A DNA stretch of 64,000 nt from an uncultured Oscillospiraceae bacterium (GCA_934552825.1 CAKTEQ010000003.1:310001-374000), one strand, 5' to 3'; shown: positions 1-8,350, counted from the first letter of the stretch. Notes: generated from the sequence alone by a model not told the origin. Numbers and translations are program-made.

Positions 1-1728
1 GCTGCCAACTCCATCGCAGTGTGCCTGGCTTCCGAGCCTGACACTATCGACCCCGCACTGAACTCCGCAGTTGACGGAGCTACAATGCTGGCACACCTGT
101 TCTCCGGTCTCGCAAAGTGGGCGCAGGATGATGAGGGCAAGCTCATCATCGCTCCCGACGCAGCTGAAGAACTGGTTGACGGTGTTGAGAACGAAGACGG
201 CACAGTTACATACACCTACACACTGCGCGACGGTCTCGTATGGTCCGATGGTCAGCCTGTGACAGCCGGCGACTTTGCTTTCGCTTGGCAGCGCGCTGCT
301 TCCACAGACCTTGGCGCTGACTACGGCTACATGTTCGAGGTTGTTGACGGCTATGCTGATATCTGGGCAACAGATGACGCGGGCAACTTCGTCAACCCCG
401 ACGCAGAGCTGAACGTTAAGGCCACCGACGAAAAGACTCTGGAAGTCACACTTGCAAACCATGTCTCCTATTGGAACGAGCTGCTCGCATTCCCCACATA
501 CTTCCCCGTACGTGAGGATGTTGTGTCTAACGACGCATGGGCAACAGATCCTTCCACATACGTCTGCAATGGCCCCTACAAGCTCACAGGCTGGGAGCAC
601 AACAGCGTTATCACAGTGGAGAAGAACCCCGACTATATTGACGCTGATGAGATCAAGATGGATAAGATCCAGTTCTTCCTCTCTGATGATACCAATAACA
701 TGCTCACAAACTTCAAGAACGGCACTTGGCAGCTCATCGACGACGTTCCCACAAACGAGATCCCCAACCTGAAGACAGATTACCCCGATGAGTTCGTGGT
801 AGCTGGCCAGATTGGTACATACTATGTCTGCTGGAACATCAATGAGCATATCCTGCCCGCATCCAGCACACTCACAGGCGCAGAGGCTGAAGAAGCAAAG
901 GCTGAGATCCGCCGCGCTACAGCTCTGCTTTTTGATCGCAACTACATCGTTGAGCAGATCACACAGGCAGGCCAGATCCCCGCTTCCTCCTTCGTTGCTA
1001 TGGGTATGACCAACCCCGACGGCACACAGTTCTATGAGACTGCCGGCGAAAGCAAGGATTATGTCGGTTACTATGATGTATCCGTTGACGCATATGAGGA
1101 CAACTTCACACAGGCCGTTGAGATCCTGAAGAAGTACTACACATATGACGAGGCAACAGGTATGTTCACAGACTTCCCCACACTGACATACCTCTACAAC
1201 ACATCTGACAGCCACAAGGCTATCGGTGAGTACCTCCAGGGCGCTCTCGCAGCAGTTGGCATCACAATGAATCTGGAGAACCAGGAGTGGAGCACATTCC
1301 TGAACACACGTAAGGCCGGCGACTACTCCATCGCTCGTAACGGCTGGCTGGCTGACTACAATGATCCTATCTGCTTCCTGGATATGTGGACAACAGTTTC
1401 CGGCAACAACGACGTTCAGTTCGGTAAGGGCGACAACGCAAACGTTGCTATCTACAACATGGATCTCACACCCTACGGTTATGACATAAAGGTTGAGAAC
1501 GGCACATGGGCAGAGACTTACGACGTCCTCATCAGCACCATCAAGGGCTGCACAGACAATGAGACACGTTATGACCTCATGCACCTGGCAGAGGATATGC
1601 TCATGGATACAGGCTGCATCGTACCTCTGTACTTCTACACAGATATCTACATGCTGGACGACAGCGTGAGCGGATTCTACTCCAACCCCCTCGGCTACAA
1701 GTACTTCATGTACTGCACGATCGGCTGA
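1..1728 (+). CDS. Oligopeptide ABC transporter substrate-binding protein, 5' end outside the window
   Basis: Family 5 extracellular solute-binding protein (OppA/DppA type), which captures peptides outside the cell for an ABC importer. The frame is open from base 1, so the signal peptide and lipobox lie upstream; the GTG at 19 is internal. Near the N-terminus it has the family's SEPDTIDPALNS segment, followed by YTYTLRDGLVWSDGQPVTAGDF, given here in two pieces: YTYTLRDGLVWSDG and QPVTAGDFAFAW. It ends with the usual late block on loss of cargo (DTGCIVPLYFYTD). About 575 residues are visible, close to full family length. Codon use is strongly biased (ACA for Thr, CTC/CTG for Leu, CCC for Pro) and differs from its neighbours, which suggests high expression. 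No transporter subunits follow, because a terminator comes directly after the stop. Confidence 0.93.
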   Translation, partial: AANSIAVCLASEPDTIDPALNSAVDGATMLAHLFSGLAKWAQDDEGKLIIAPDAAEELVDGVENEDGTVTYTYTLRDGLVWSDGQPVTAGDFAFAWQRAASTDLGADYGYMFEVVDGYADIWATDDAGNFVNPDAELNVKATDEKTLEVTLANHVSYWNELLAFPTYFPVREDVVSNDAWATDPSTYVCNGPYKLTGWEHNSVITVEKNPDYIDADEIKMDKIQFFLSDDTNNMLTNFKNGTWQLIDDVPTNEIPNLKTDYPDEFVVAGQIGTYYVCWNINEHILPASSTLTGAEAEEAKAEIRRATALLFDRNYIVEQITQAGQIPASSFVAMGMTNPDGTQFYETAGESKDYVGYYDVSVDAYEDNFTQAVEILKKYYTYDEATGMFTDFPTLTYLYNTSDSHKAIGEYLQGALAAVGITMNLENQEWSTFLNTRKAGDYSIARNGWLADYNDPICFLDMWTTVSGNNDVQFGKGDNANVAIYNMDLTPYGYDIKVENGTWAETYDVLISTIKGCTDNETRYDLMHLAEDMLMDTGCIVPLYFYTDIYMLDDSVSGFYSNPLGYKYFMYCTIG

Positions 1729-1748
1729 TTTAAGCTGAGTAAGATTAT

Positions 1749-1780
1749 AACCCCGGCTCGTAAGAGCCGGGGTTATTTTT
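1749..1780 (+). terminator. Rho-independent terminator of the oligopeptide-binding protein gene
   Basis: An 11-bp perfect stem (AACCCCGGCTC / GAGCCGGGGTT) with a GTAA loop is followed by ATTTTT. Confidence 0.93.
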
Positions 1781-1788
1781 GCGTGCTA

Positions 1789-1817
1789 TTGATTTCTGGG
1801 ACCGTGTGGTATATAAT
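1789..1817 (+). promoter_or_regulatory. Sigma-A promoter for the zinc-ribbon membrane protein/cupin pair
   Basis: TTGATT, 17-bp spacer, TATAAT, located 45 bases before the start codon at 1862. Confidence 0.7.
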
Positions 1818-1861
1818 AAAACAAAAGTTCTCGCAAAGCTAAGAACGAGGGGAAGAGCAAT

Positions 1862-2986
1862 ATGAAGAAGATATTCAGCGCGCTGCTTGCGGTGATCCTG
1901 TGCTCAGCGGTGATTGGGCCGGGGGCGTTCGCGGCGGGGGAGAGGAAATACCTTGAGAATACGGGAGTATCATGTGAGGTGCCTGATAATTGGGTGCAGC
2001 AGGAGCCGGTGGTTGAGAATAACTGTACGATTATCATATTTATCCCAGATGGGGACGAGACAACCTTAATAATGTATACGCGTCTGGATATGAGCGACCT
2101 TGTGGAGGATGAGCCTGATATTACGGCTGCGGACATAGATACTGAATTCCTCGTCGAGTGGGGGCTGCTTGATAGCTATGGTATTGAAGAATCGAAAGCT
2201 GATGCGGTATCATTTGGAGACGCTGAATATATCAAAGTTGAAGGTACGTTCGGAAGTGAAGAGCTTAAGGAACTCTACGGAGAGAACTCGGAGACTTTTA
2301 TGCGCGCTGAAAACGCCGTATTTCATATGTTCCAGTTTTTTGGAGCGAAAGACGGCGCGGCTTACGATGATTTCATTTCATTCATGGACAGTATCAGCTA
2401 TGCTTGTGAGCCTGTACAGCCAGAAGAGCCCGCGGCTGCGGAGAAAAACGAGCCGGCAACGACTGATAATCCCATAATTGACAGGCGAGCGGGCTCCATG
2501 CAGCGCATATGGGTCCTGATATTGGACCTTGCCATCTGCGCCGCTGTGACGCTGCTGCCTATGATCATATACAGGTACGCCTGTAAAAAGGAGCCGTCTG
2601 AAAAGAAAAATGCAGTAAAAATATCCGTGATCTATGGTATCTGCGCCTTCGTAATAGTGTCCATGTTTCTCGCATATTATAACGGTGTTGTGTTTGCGGG
2701 GATTATAATAATCCCGTGCAGCTATTGGAACTATCGTATTCTTGTGAGCGGTAAGACGGAAAACGATGAGCCTGCCGCCGCTGCGGAATCGACGTGTAAA
2801 GCCCCTGCGGAACACCCCGTTGTTGATATCGTTGAGCAGACGCCTGCGACTCAGACACAGGAAAAAACTGAGGGGGAGATTTACTGCAGTAAGTGCGGAG
2901 CGGCGTTGGCGCCGGGGGCAAGGTTCTGCGGCGTCTGCGGAGCAAAAACAGATGAAAATGAGGATCAGGCAGAGGTGCAGAAATGA
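1862..2986 (+). CDS. Secreted/membrane protein with C-terminal zinc ribbon, function unknown
   Basis: 374 residues. The N-terminus is a signal peptide (MKKIFSALLAVILCSAVIGPGAFAAG). An extracellular domain of about 165 residues follows, then a Pro/Glu-rich linker and three hydrophobic segments (about residues 217-236, 255-274 and 277-292). A cytoplasmic tail ends in a double-Cys zinc ribbon, CSKCGAALAPGARFCGVCGA. The N-terminal part resembles small secreted stress or binding domains of clostridial zinc-ribbon proteins, but I recognise no named family. The start has a GGGGAAGAG ribosome-binding site. Its stop overlaps the next start (ATGA), so it is translationally coupled to the cupin gene. 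Confidence 0.75.
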   Translation: MKKIFSALLAVILCSAVIGPGAFAAGERKYLENTGVSCEVPDNWVQQEPVVENNCTIIIFIPDGDETTLIMYTRLDMSDLVEDEPDITAADIDTEFLVEWGLLDSYGIEESKADAVSFGDAEYIKVEGTFGSEELKELYGENSETFMRAENAVFHMFQFFGAKDGAAYDDFISFMDSISYACEPVQPEEPAAAEKNEPATTDNPIIDRRAGSMQRIWVLILDLAICAAVTLLPMIIYRYACKKEPSEKKNAVKISVIYGICAFVIVSMFLAYYNGVVFAGIIIIPCSYWNYRILVSGKTENDEPAAAAESTCKAPAEHPVVDIVEQTPATQTQEKTEGEIYCSKCGAALAPGARFCGVCGAKTDENEDQAEVQK

Positions 2987-3315
2987 AAGAATTGATGAAA
3001 AACATTGAAAAGGCAAAGGTACTCCCGCTGAAGGAAGAGATAGTATATCAGCCGGGCCAGGTGGTCAGCAAGACACTTGCCCAGAATGGGGCTGTGAGCA
3101 TAACCCTGTTCTCCTTCGACGAAGGGGAGGAGATAAGTACTCACGAGTCAGGCGGGGATGCTTTTGTGACCTGCCTGGATGGTGTGGGCAGGATAACCAT
3201 TGACGGCGTGCAGTACATTCTCCGGGAGGGGGAGTCGATAGTTATGCCGGCAGGTCACCCTCACGCGGTATATGGTGAGGAGCAATTCAAAATGCTGCTC
3301 GTAGTTGTATTCTGA
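2983..3315 (+). CDS. Small cupin-domain protein
   Basis: 110 residues forming a single cupin beta-barrel. Seen in order: STHESGGDAFVTCLDGVG as the first cupin motif (with His and Glu but a reduced metal set), then REGESIVMPAGHPHAVYG as the second motif with the conserved PAGHPHAV core. Stand-alone cupins of this type are usually small-molecule binding or stress-associated proteins; the substrate cannot be told. It overlaps the preceding membrane protein gene by four bases, which implies one transcript, and a strong hairpin follows. Confidence 0.88.
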   Translation: MKELMKNIEKAKVLPLKEEIVYQPGQVVSKTLAQNGAVSITLFSFDEGEEISTHESGGDAFVTCLDGVGRITIDGVQYILREGESIVMPAGHPHAVYGEEQFKMLLVVVF

Positions 3316-3323
3316 CTTGTAGC

Positions 3324-3356
3324 AACGCCCCCGAAAGAGAGGCTTTCGGGGGCGTT
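3324..3356 (+). terminator. Hairpin terminator after the cupin gene
   Basis: A 14-bp stem (AACGCCCCCGAAAG / CTTTCGGGGGCGTT) with a short loop, followed by AAATATT and no clear T run. Confidence 0.7.
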
Positions 3357-3367
3357 AAATATTCCGG

Positions 3368-3396
3368 TTGAAAAGAGCTGTAACTGCCGCTATAAT
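3368..3396 (+). promoter_or_regulatory. Sigma-A promoter for the EamA transporter gene
   Basis: TTGAAA, 17-bp spacer, TATAAT, 36 bases before the start codon. Confidence 0.75.
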
Positions 3397-3431
3397 ATGA
3401 ATATTATTCCAGGCAAAGGAACAAAAGGCAA

Positions 3432-4292
3432 ATGGAAAAACTCAAGATGATCGTCTCTATGGTGATCTTCGGAACGATCGGAATATTCGTGCAGTATACG
3501 CCTTTAAGCTCAACGGTCATAGCCTGCGTCAGGTCGGTGATAGGTGCGCTGTTTCTGGCGGCGGTGATCCTTGTTACAGGGAAAAAACCGAATATTCAGG
3601 CAATAAAAAAGAACTGGATATTGCTGCTCCTGTCAGGTGGGGCACTGGGCTTTAACTGGATATGTCTTTTTGAAGCTTACAGGTATACGACTGTTGCGGT
3701 GGCGACTCTGTGCTACTATATGGCGCCGGTATTCGTAATAATCCTCTCGCCGATAGTGCTGAAGGAACGTCTCACAGCCCTCAAGACACTGTGCACTGCG
3801 GCGGCGGTAGCGGGAATAATCCTTATCTCCGGCGGCGGAGGCGGCAGCGCGAAGGGGATAGCCCTCGGACTTGCGGCCGCGATGATGTACTGTGCCATAC
3901 TTCTCATGAACAAAAAGATGGAGGGTATCGACGCCCTGGAGAAGACCCTGTGCCAGCTGAGCGTATCCGCCGTGGTCATGGTGGTGTACACTCTCATAAC
4001 GCAGGATCTCTCGGAGATCGTTCCGAATACTGTGACCATAGTAATGGCTCTGGTGCTGGGCATCGTTCATACAGGCATAGCATATATACTCTTTTTCGGC
4101 TCGGTGGGGAAACTTCCGGCGCAGACCTCGGCGGTACTGAGCTATATTGACCCGGTCACGGCGATAGTGCTTTCGGCGCTGTTCCTGAAGCAGCCTATGA
4201 GCGCTGTACAGATAGGCGGGGCTGTACTTATACTCGGTTCCATGTTTGCAAATGAACTGCTTCCAAATTTGAGAAAAAAACCACGCGCATGA
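3432..4292 (+). CDS. EamA/DMT-family permease
   Basis: 286 residues with about ten hydrophobic segments in two halves, the layout of the drug/metabolite transporter superfamily (RhaT/EamA). The N-terminal half contains the usual VIACVRSVIGALFLA segment. The C-terminal repeat has the typical GIVHTGIAYILFFG and SYIDPVTAIVLSALFL stretches before the basic tail. Members export amino acids, metabolites or drugs; this substrate is not predictable. The ribosome-binding site is AAAGGAACAAAAGGC. The TGA stop lies inside the hairpin of a terminator shared with the convergent gene. Confidence 0.92.
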   Translation: MEKLKMIVSMVIFGTIGIFVQYTPLSSTVIACVRSVIGALFLAAVILVTGKKPNIQAIKKNWILLLLSGGALGFNWICLFEAYRYTTVAVATLCYYMAPVFVIILSPIVLKERLTALKTLCTAAAVAGIILISGGGGGSAKGIALGLAAAMMYCAILLMNKKMEGIDALEKTLCQLSVSAVVMVVYTLITQDLSEIVPNTVTIVMALVLGIVHTGIAYILFFGSVGKLPAQTSAVLSYIDPVTAIVLSALFLKQPMSAVQIGGAVLILGSMFANELLPNLRKKPRA

Positions 4293-4313
4293 ATGCATGC
4301 GCGTGGTTTTTTT
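4274..4313. terminator. Bidirectional terminator between convergent genes
   Basis: Seven A residues, an 11-bp stem (CCACGCGCATG / CATGCGCGTGG) with an AATG loop, and seven T residues. It can stop transcription from both sides and contains the stop codon of the EamA gene. Confidence 0.95.
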
Positions 4314-4792
4314 CATCCTGCGAGCAGAGCGCCTGCACCGTAAGAAATAAAGGCGACAATGAGAGCGGCTGCGATAACGCCCAGGGCAATAGCCGGAAGA
4401 GCTCGCTTGAGGCGCATATTCAGCATCGCGGCGACCAGAGCGCCGGTCCATGCCCCAGTGCCGGGCAGTGGGATAGCAACAAGTACCGCCAGCCCAATAA
4501 ATGAGTAGCGCTGAACGAGCTCAGATTTTGCCTCAGCTCGTGCTTCGAGTTTTGCCACCAGACCGTTCAGCCGCGGAATCTTGCGGCGCAGCCAGGCGAA
4601 AACACGGCGTATAAAAATAATTATGAACGGTACCGGGAACAGGTTGCCAATAATTGCGGCAATAATAGCGACCCTCAGATCCAGACCATGGGCGGTGGCT
4701 ATGGGAATTGCGCCGCGCAGTTCCACTACCGGGATCATGGATATAAGGAATGTCATGAGTATCTCACCGGAAAAAGTTTCCCAGAGCTGCAC
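4313..4792 (-). CDS. COG2426-type small multidrug export membrane protein
   Basis: 159 residues and four to five membrane segments. It matches the Sm_multidrug_ex family (PF06695): an N-terminal MIPVVELRGAIPIATAHGLD block, then GNLFPVPFIIIFIRRVF, then a cytoplasmic loop rich in Arg, Lys and Glu, and a LAVLVAIPLPGTGAWTGALV block. The transport role is historical; experimental function is uncertain. The GTG start at 4792 is preceded by AGGGGGG. It is a single gene with its own promoter and a shared terminator. Confidence 0.88.
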   Translation of the reverse strand: MQLWETFSGEILMTFLISMIPVVELRGAIPIATAHGLDLRVAIIAAIIGNLFPVPFIIIFIRRVFAWLRRKIPRLNGLVAKLEARAEAKSELVQRYSFIGLAVLVAIPLPGTGAWTGALVAAMLNMRLKRALPAIALGVIAAALIVAFISYGAGALLAG

Positions 4793-4818
4793 CGTATCGC
4801 CCCCCTAACTCTTTTATA

Positions 4819-4847
4819 AATATATCATATTTGCCCGTCTCCGGCAA
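4819..4847 (-). promoter_or_regulatory. Sigma-A promoter for the COG2426-type gene
   Basis: Read on the minus strand: TTGCCG (4847-4842), 17-bp spacer, TATATT (4824-4819). Confidence 0.6.
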
Positions 4848-4882
4848 TTGAACATAAGGATTATTAAGATGTAAAATCCGTA

Positions 4883-4919
4883 AAAAATCCCCTTTGCGTA
4901 CAGGCAAAGGGGATTTTTC
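4883..4919 (-). terminator. Terminator of glnS
   Basis: Stem AAAAATCCCCTTTGC / GCAAAGGGGATTTTT with a six-base loop. It ends in a T run on either strand and lies 4 bases past the glnS stop. Confidence 0.9.
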
Positions 4920-4923
4920 ATTA

Positions 4924-6621
4924 TTACTTTTTGAAGCCGTCCTTAAGGGATACGGAGCGGTTGAATACCAAGTGCTCCGGTGTGGAGTCTCTGTTATCTA
5001 CGCAGAAGTAGCCGAGGCGCAGGAACTGGAAGTTTGCAGGGGCTGTCGCGCCTGCGAGCATTTTCTCTAGTTTACAGTTCTCTATGACCTCGAGGGAGTT
5101 GGGATTGAGGCAGTCGATATAGTCCTTGTCAGCTCCGTCCGGGTCGGGATCGGAGAAAAGGTTGTCATACAGACGCACCTCCGCGTCAACACAGTTGCCC
5201 GCGTCGACCCAGTGAATAGTCGCACCCTTTACCTTTCTGCCGTCCGCAGGGTCACCGCCCCGTGAATCGGGGTCATACGTCGCAAGAACCTCGGTGATAT
5301 TGCCGTTCTCGTCCTTAACACAGCCGGTGCAGGTGATGAGATAAGCGCCCTTGAGGCGGCACTCGGGACCGTTGGGGTAAAGCCGCTTATACTTGGGGAT
5401 GGGCGTCTCCATGAAGTCGTCAGCCTCGATATAGAGGTCCCGGGAGAAGGAGACCTGCCGTGTGCCGGCGTCGGGATCGCTGGGGTTATTCTCCACGGTG
5501 ACAGTCTCACTCTTGCCCTCAGGGTAGTTCGTTATTGTAAGCTTTATGGGGCGCAGAACAGCCATGGCACGCTGCGCCGCGTTATTAAGATCCTCACGCA
5601 GACAGTGTTCAAGAAAACCGTATTCAACGGTGCTGCTCACCTTGGACACGCCGATGCGCTCGCAGAAATTGCGGATTGAGGCGGGGGTGTACCCGCGGCG
5701 GCGAAGACCGCAGAGGGTGGGCATTCTGGGATCGTCCCAGCCGGAGACAAGGTGCTCCTCCACCAGTCTGCGCAGTTTGCGCTTTGACATGACGGTGTAG
5801 TTAATACCGAGACGGGCAAATTCTATCTGCCTGGGCTTATTGGGAACGGACACATTATTCACGACCCAGTCGTAAAGGGGACGATGGTCCTCGTACTCAA
5901 GGGAGCACAGGCTGTGTGTTATGCCCTCGATAGCATCCTGGATGGGATGGGCAAAATCATACATGGGGAATATGCACCATTTTGTGCCCTGGCGATGGTG
6001 CTCGATATGACGTATGCGGTAGATAACAGGGTCGCGCATGTTGAAATTGCCGCTGGCAAGGTCGATCTTCGCCCGCAGAGTATATTTGCCGTCAGGGAAC
6101 TCGCCTGCCTTCATACGCTGGAAGAGGTCGAGGTTTTCCTCGACGGGTCTGTCCCTGTAAGGGCTTACAGCGGGGTGGGAAGTGTCGCCGCGGTACTCCT
6201 TGAACAGCTCAGGAGTCAGCTCGCAGACGTATGCGAGCCCTTTTCTAATGAGCTCAAGAGCGTACTCATATGTCTGCTGGAAGTAGTCGCTGCCGTAGAA
6301 AAAGCGATCCCCCCAGTCAAAGCCAAGCCAGTGGATATCCTCCTGGATAGCCTCAACGTACTCCACGTCCTCCTTTGCGGGATTCGTGTCATCCATGCGC
6401 AGATTGCACAGGCCGCCGAATTTCTCGGCAGTGCCGAAATCTATGATGAGCGCCTTGCAATGACCGATGTGCAGATATCCGTTGGGCTCGGGCGGAAAGC
6501 GCGTATGCACCTTCTTGCCCTCAAAGCGTCCGCCGGGAGCGATGTCTTCCTGGATGAAAGTGTGTATGAAATTGGAGGGTGCCTCAGCATTTTCTGCTGC
6601 TTTCATAATATCTTCTGCCAT
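4924..6621 (-). CDS. glnS: Glutaminyl-tRNA synthetase
   Basis: 565-residue class Ic synthetase that charges tRNA-Gln directly with glutamine. Seen: the class I signature FPPEPNGYLHIGHCKA with HIGH, the DDTNPAKE block, the central WCIFPMYDFAHPIQDAIEGI catalytic-domain segment, the KMSKS-type loop as VMSKRKL, and C-terminal anticodon-binding beta-barrels (about residues 340-565). GlnRS rather than a non-discriminating GluRS is supported by this N-terminal signature and by total length. Start: the ATG at 6621, preceded by GAGGAG at the correct distance; an in-frame TTG 18 bases upstream lacks such a site. Monocistronic, with promoter and terminator visible. Most Clostridia can also make Gln-tRNA through GatCAB; whether this one does is not visible here. 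Confidence 0.97.
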   Translation of the reverse strand: MAEDIMKAAENAEAPSNFIHTFIQEDIAPGGRFEGKKVHTRFPPEPNGYLHIGHCKALIIDFGTAEKFGGLCNLRMDDTNPAKEDVEYVEAIQEDIHWLGFDWGDRFFYGSDYFQQTYEYALELIRKGLAYVCELTPELFKEYRGDTSHPAVSPYRDRPVEENLDLFQRMKAGEFPDGKYTLRAKIDLASGNFNMRDPVIYRIRHIEHHRQGTKWCIFPMYDFAHPIQDAIEGITHSLCSLEYEDHRPLYDWVVNNVSVPNKPRQIEFARLGINYTVMSKRKLRRLVEEHLVSGWDDPRMPTLCGLRRRGYTPASIRNFCERIGVSKVSSTVEYGFLEHCLREDLNNAAQRAMAVLRPIKLTITNYPEGKSETVTVENNPSDPDAGTRQVSFSRDLYIEADDFMETPIPKYKRLYPNGPECRLKGAYLITCTGCVKDENGNITEVLATYDPDSRGGDPADGRKVKGATIHWVDAGNCVDAEVRLYDNLFSDPDPDGADKDYIDCLNPNSLEVIENCKLEKMLAGATAPANFQFLRLGYFCVDNRDSTPEHLVFNRSVSLKDGFKK

Positions 6622-6655
6622 AGTTTTATCGCTCCTCAATCTTAGAATAAAACAT

Positions 6656-6684
6656 ATTATATATCAAAATTAAGATAAATTCAA
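6656..6684 (-). promoter_or_regulatory. Sigma-A promoter for glnS
   Basis: On the minus strand: TTGAAT (6684-6679), 17-bp spacer, TATAAT (6661-6656). There is no room for a T-box leader, since the transcript would begin about 28 bases before the start codon. Confidence 0.7.
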
Positions 6685-6696
6685 TATATAAACACC

Positions 6697-6726
6697 TTGT
6701 CCGCAAATGCGTTGCCGTTGTATAAT
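6697..6726 (+). promoter_or_regulatory. Promoter for the CapA-like gene
   Basis: TTGTCC, 18-bp spacer, TATAAT, 26 bases before the GTG start. Confidence 0.6.
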
Positions 6727-6752
6727 TATCACAATAGCCAGGGGGTGATTAC

Positions 6753-8048
6753 GTGAAAAGAAAGCCGATTATCGGTATTCTCGCGGCGATACTTATTGTA
6801 CTCATAGCCGCGATCGCAGCGCTGTGTTTTATCAGAGGCGGGACTTCGCAGAATGGGACACAGCCTGATATAAAAGATAATGAAAAGCAGGAGACTGTCG
6901 TTGAGACAGAGGAGAGTGTCCCGGAGGATAACAGTGAAAACGACGTGGACGTGCATCTTACGGCGAACATAGCCGTCGCGGGGGATATCGTCGCCCACAC
7001 TCCTATAAACAACAATGCCTATGACGGGGCGACTGGGGAGTATAATTACGACCATCTGTTCACAGAAGCCGCGCATATCTTCCGGCGCGCGGATTTCAGC
7101 ATAGTTGATTTCGAGTCGACGTTTTCCGGTGACGGTTCTTACAGCGGCTTTCCTCTGTTCGACTCGCCGGACAGCTGGGCGACGGCACTGAAAAACAGCG
7201 GGATAGACATGGTCGCTCTTGCGAATAATCACAGCCTTGACACATGGTTTGACGGTCTGTGCCGCACGATAGATGTGATGGAGGCGAATGGGCTCGAGCA
7301 CATCGGTACCTACCGTACGCAGGAGGAGCGGGATAAAAACCACGGCGTTGTTGTGCAGGATATCAACGGCATTACAATAGCTTTTCTGGACTATACGTAT
7401 GGGACGAATGGGCTCCCCCGGCCGGAGGGCAAGGAGTTCGCCGTTAATATTTTCAACAAGGATTATATGACAACGCTCTCCCAGTTTGACTATGAGAAGG
7501 TGGGCAGCGACCTTGAATATGCCAGGAGCCTTGATACGGACCTCATCGCCTTTATTATTCACTGGGGCGTTGAATACCAGACGAGCGCGAACGAATATCA
7601 GAAGCAGATAGCAGATTATCTCCTGTCTGAGGGGGTGGATATGATCCTGGGCGGTCACGCCCATGTGCCGCAGCAGATGGAGATGCGTCAGGTGGAGCAG
7701 GCGGATGGCAGCGTAAAGAATTGCCTTGTCGCGTACTGCCTTGGGAATTTTATATCCAATCAGTATGATCCATATACGGATCTTACGGCTGTGCTCGAAA
7801 TAGAAGTGGACAAGGATGTGCTCACAGGGGAGACTGTGATAAAGGACGCAGGGTACACACCGATGATAATGGTCCGCGCAGGGAATTACGGCTTCGATAA
7901 ATACGCGCTCCTTGACATACACAAGGAGATGGCAAAGTATGAAGCGGGCGAACCTGGGGCGGTGAGCCGTGACTTGTACGAGCGTATGGTGAAAGGGCTG
8001 AGCGATATCCGCAATATAGTGGGCGAGGAGTTCGACAAGGCTGATTGA
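6753..8048 (+). CDS. CapA-family (PGA_cap) metallophosphatase-like protein
   Basis: 431 residues. One N-terminal membrane anchor (residues 6-27) is followed by an acidic linker and a PGA_cap calcineurin-like domain from about residue 65. Seen: NIAVAGDIVAHTP, VDFESTF, MVALANNHSLD, IHWGVEYQ and the MILGGHAHVPQQ metal-site block, all in the family order. The name comes from capsular poly-gamma-glutamate synthesis, but no capB/capC partner is present, so a capsule role should not be assumed; the outward-facing domain may act on a phosphorylated or polymeric envelope substrate. The GTG start follows AGGGGGTG. Its terminator overlaps the promoter region of the downstream tRNA. Confidence 0.9.
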   Translation: MKRKPIIGILAAILIVLIAAIAALCFIRGGTSQNGTQPDIKDNEKQETVVETEESVPEDNSENDVDVHLTANIAVAGDIVAHTPINNNAYDGATGEYNYDHLFTEAAHIFRRADFSIVDFESTFSGDGSYSGFPLFDSPDSWATALKNSGIDMVALANNHSLDTWFDGLCRTIDVMEANGLEHIGTYRTQEERDKNHGVVVQDINGITIAFLDYTYGTNGLPRPEGKEFAVNIFNKDYMTTLSQFDYEKVGSDLEYARSLDTDLIAFIIHWGVEYQTSANEYQKQIADYLLSEGVDMILGGHAHVPQQMEMRQVEQADGSVKNCLVAYCLGNFISNQYDPYTDLTAVLEIEVDKDVLTGETVIKDAGYTPMIMVRAGNYGFDKYALLDIHKEMAKYEAGEPGAVSRDLYERMVKGLSDIRNIVGEEFDKAD

Positions 8049-8067
8049 GAAAAATTTGAAAAAAGTC

Positions 8068-8095
8068 TTGACGGAGTGAAAAATAATGGTATAAT
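8068..8095 (+). promoter_or_regulatory. Promoter for tRNA-Ser
   Basis: TTGACG, 16-bp spacer, TATAAT, about 44 bases before the mature tRNA 5' end. Confidence 0.8.
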
Positions 8096-8096
8096 G

Positions 8097-8134
8097 AATC
8101 CTGCTGTCTGACATGACAGACGGCAGGATTTTTA
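8097..8134 (+). terminator. Hairpin ending the capA transcript, overlapping the tRNA-Ser start site
   Basis: Stem AATCCTGC / GCAGGATT, extended by GTCTG / CAGAC, followed by a T run. It begins two bases after the -10 box of the tRNA promoter. Confidence 0.75.
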
Positions 8135-8138
8135 ATAT

Positions 8139-8229
8139 GCAGCAGTATCGAAGAGGTCATAACGAGCACGACTGGAAATCGTGTAGCCGCTAAAACGGCT
8201 CGAGGGTTCGAATCCCTCCTGCTGCGCCA
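8139..8229 (+). tRNA. tRNA-Ser (anticodon GGA)
   Basis: The acceptor stem GCAGCAG / CTGCTGC closes the cloverleaf. The anticodon stem CACGA / TCGTG encloses CTGGAAA (GGA at 8174-8176). A long variable arm (TAGCCGCTAAAACGGCTC) marks a class II tRNA, the T arm is GAGGG-TTCGAAT-CCCTC, and CCA is encoded at 8227-8229. Confidence 0.97.
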
Positions 8230-8295
8230 TCCGTATGAGGAGGATCCACTGCAGTGTAAGGTAGCGCTGTTCTGCAGAGGATTCATTTCATCCCT

Positions 8296-8339
8296 AAACA
8301 GAGCAGAACGGGTAATTCCGTCATGCTCTGTTTATTTTT
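8296..8339 (+). terminator. Terminator after tRNA-Ser
   Basis: Stem AAACAGAGCA / TGCTCTGTTT with an inner ACGG/CCGT pairing, then ATTTTT. Confidence 0.85.
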
Positions 8340-8350
8340 GTTCACATTTG

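Noticed and set aside
4883..4919. Repeat family membership of the many GC-rich hairpins between genes
   Set aside because: Each has its own sequence and lies at a gene end, so they are individual terminators rather than copies of a dispersed element.
5884..6645. Long open frame on the plus strand opposite glnS (253 codons)
   Set aside because: It is antisense to a fully convincing glnS, has no ribosome-binding site, and no domain pattern is visible.
6622..6752. T-box riboswitch upstream of glnS
   Set aside because: Only about 28 bases of leader are available; no T-box motif or terminator-antiterminator pair is seen.
6729..8114. 461-codon open frame on the minus strand opposite the CapA-like gene
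   Set aside because: It is antisense to a well-supported gene, composition is unnatural for a protein, and it would run through the tRNA promoter.
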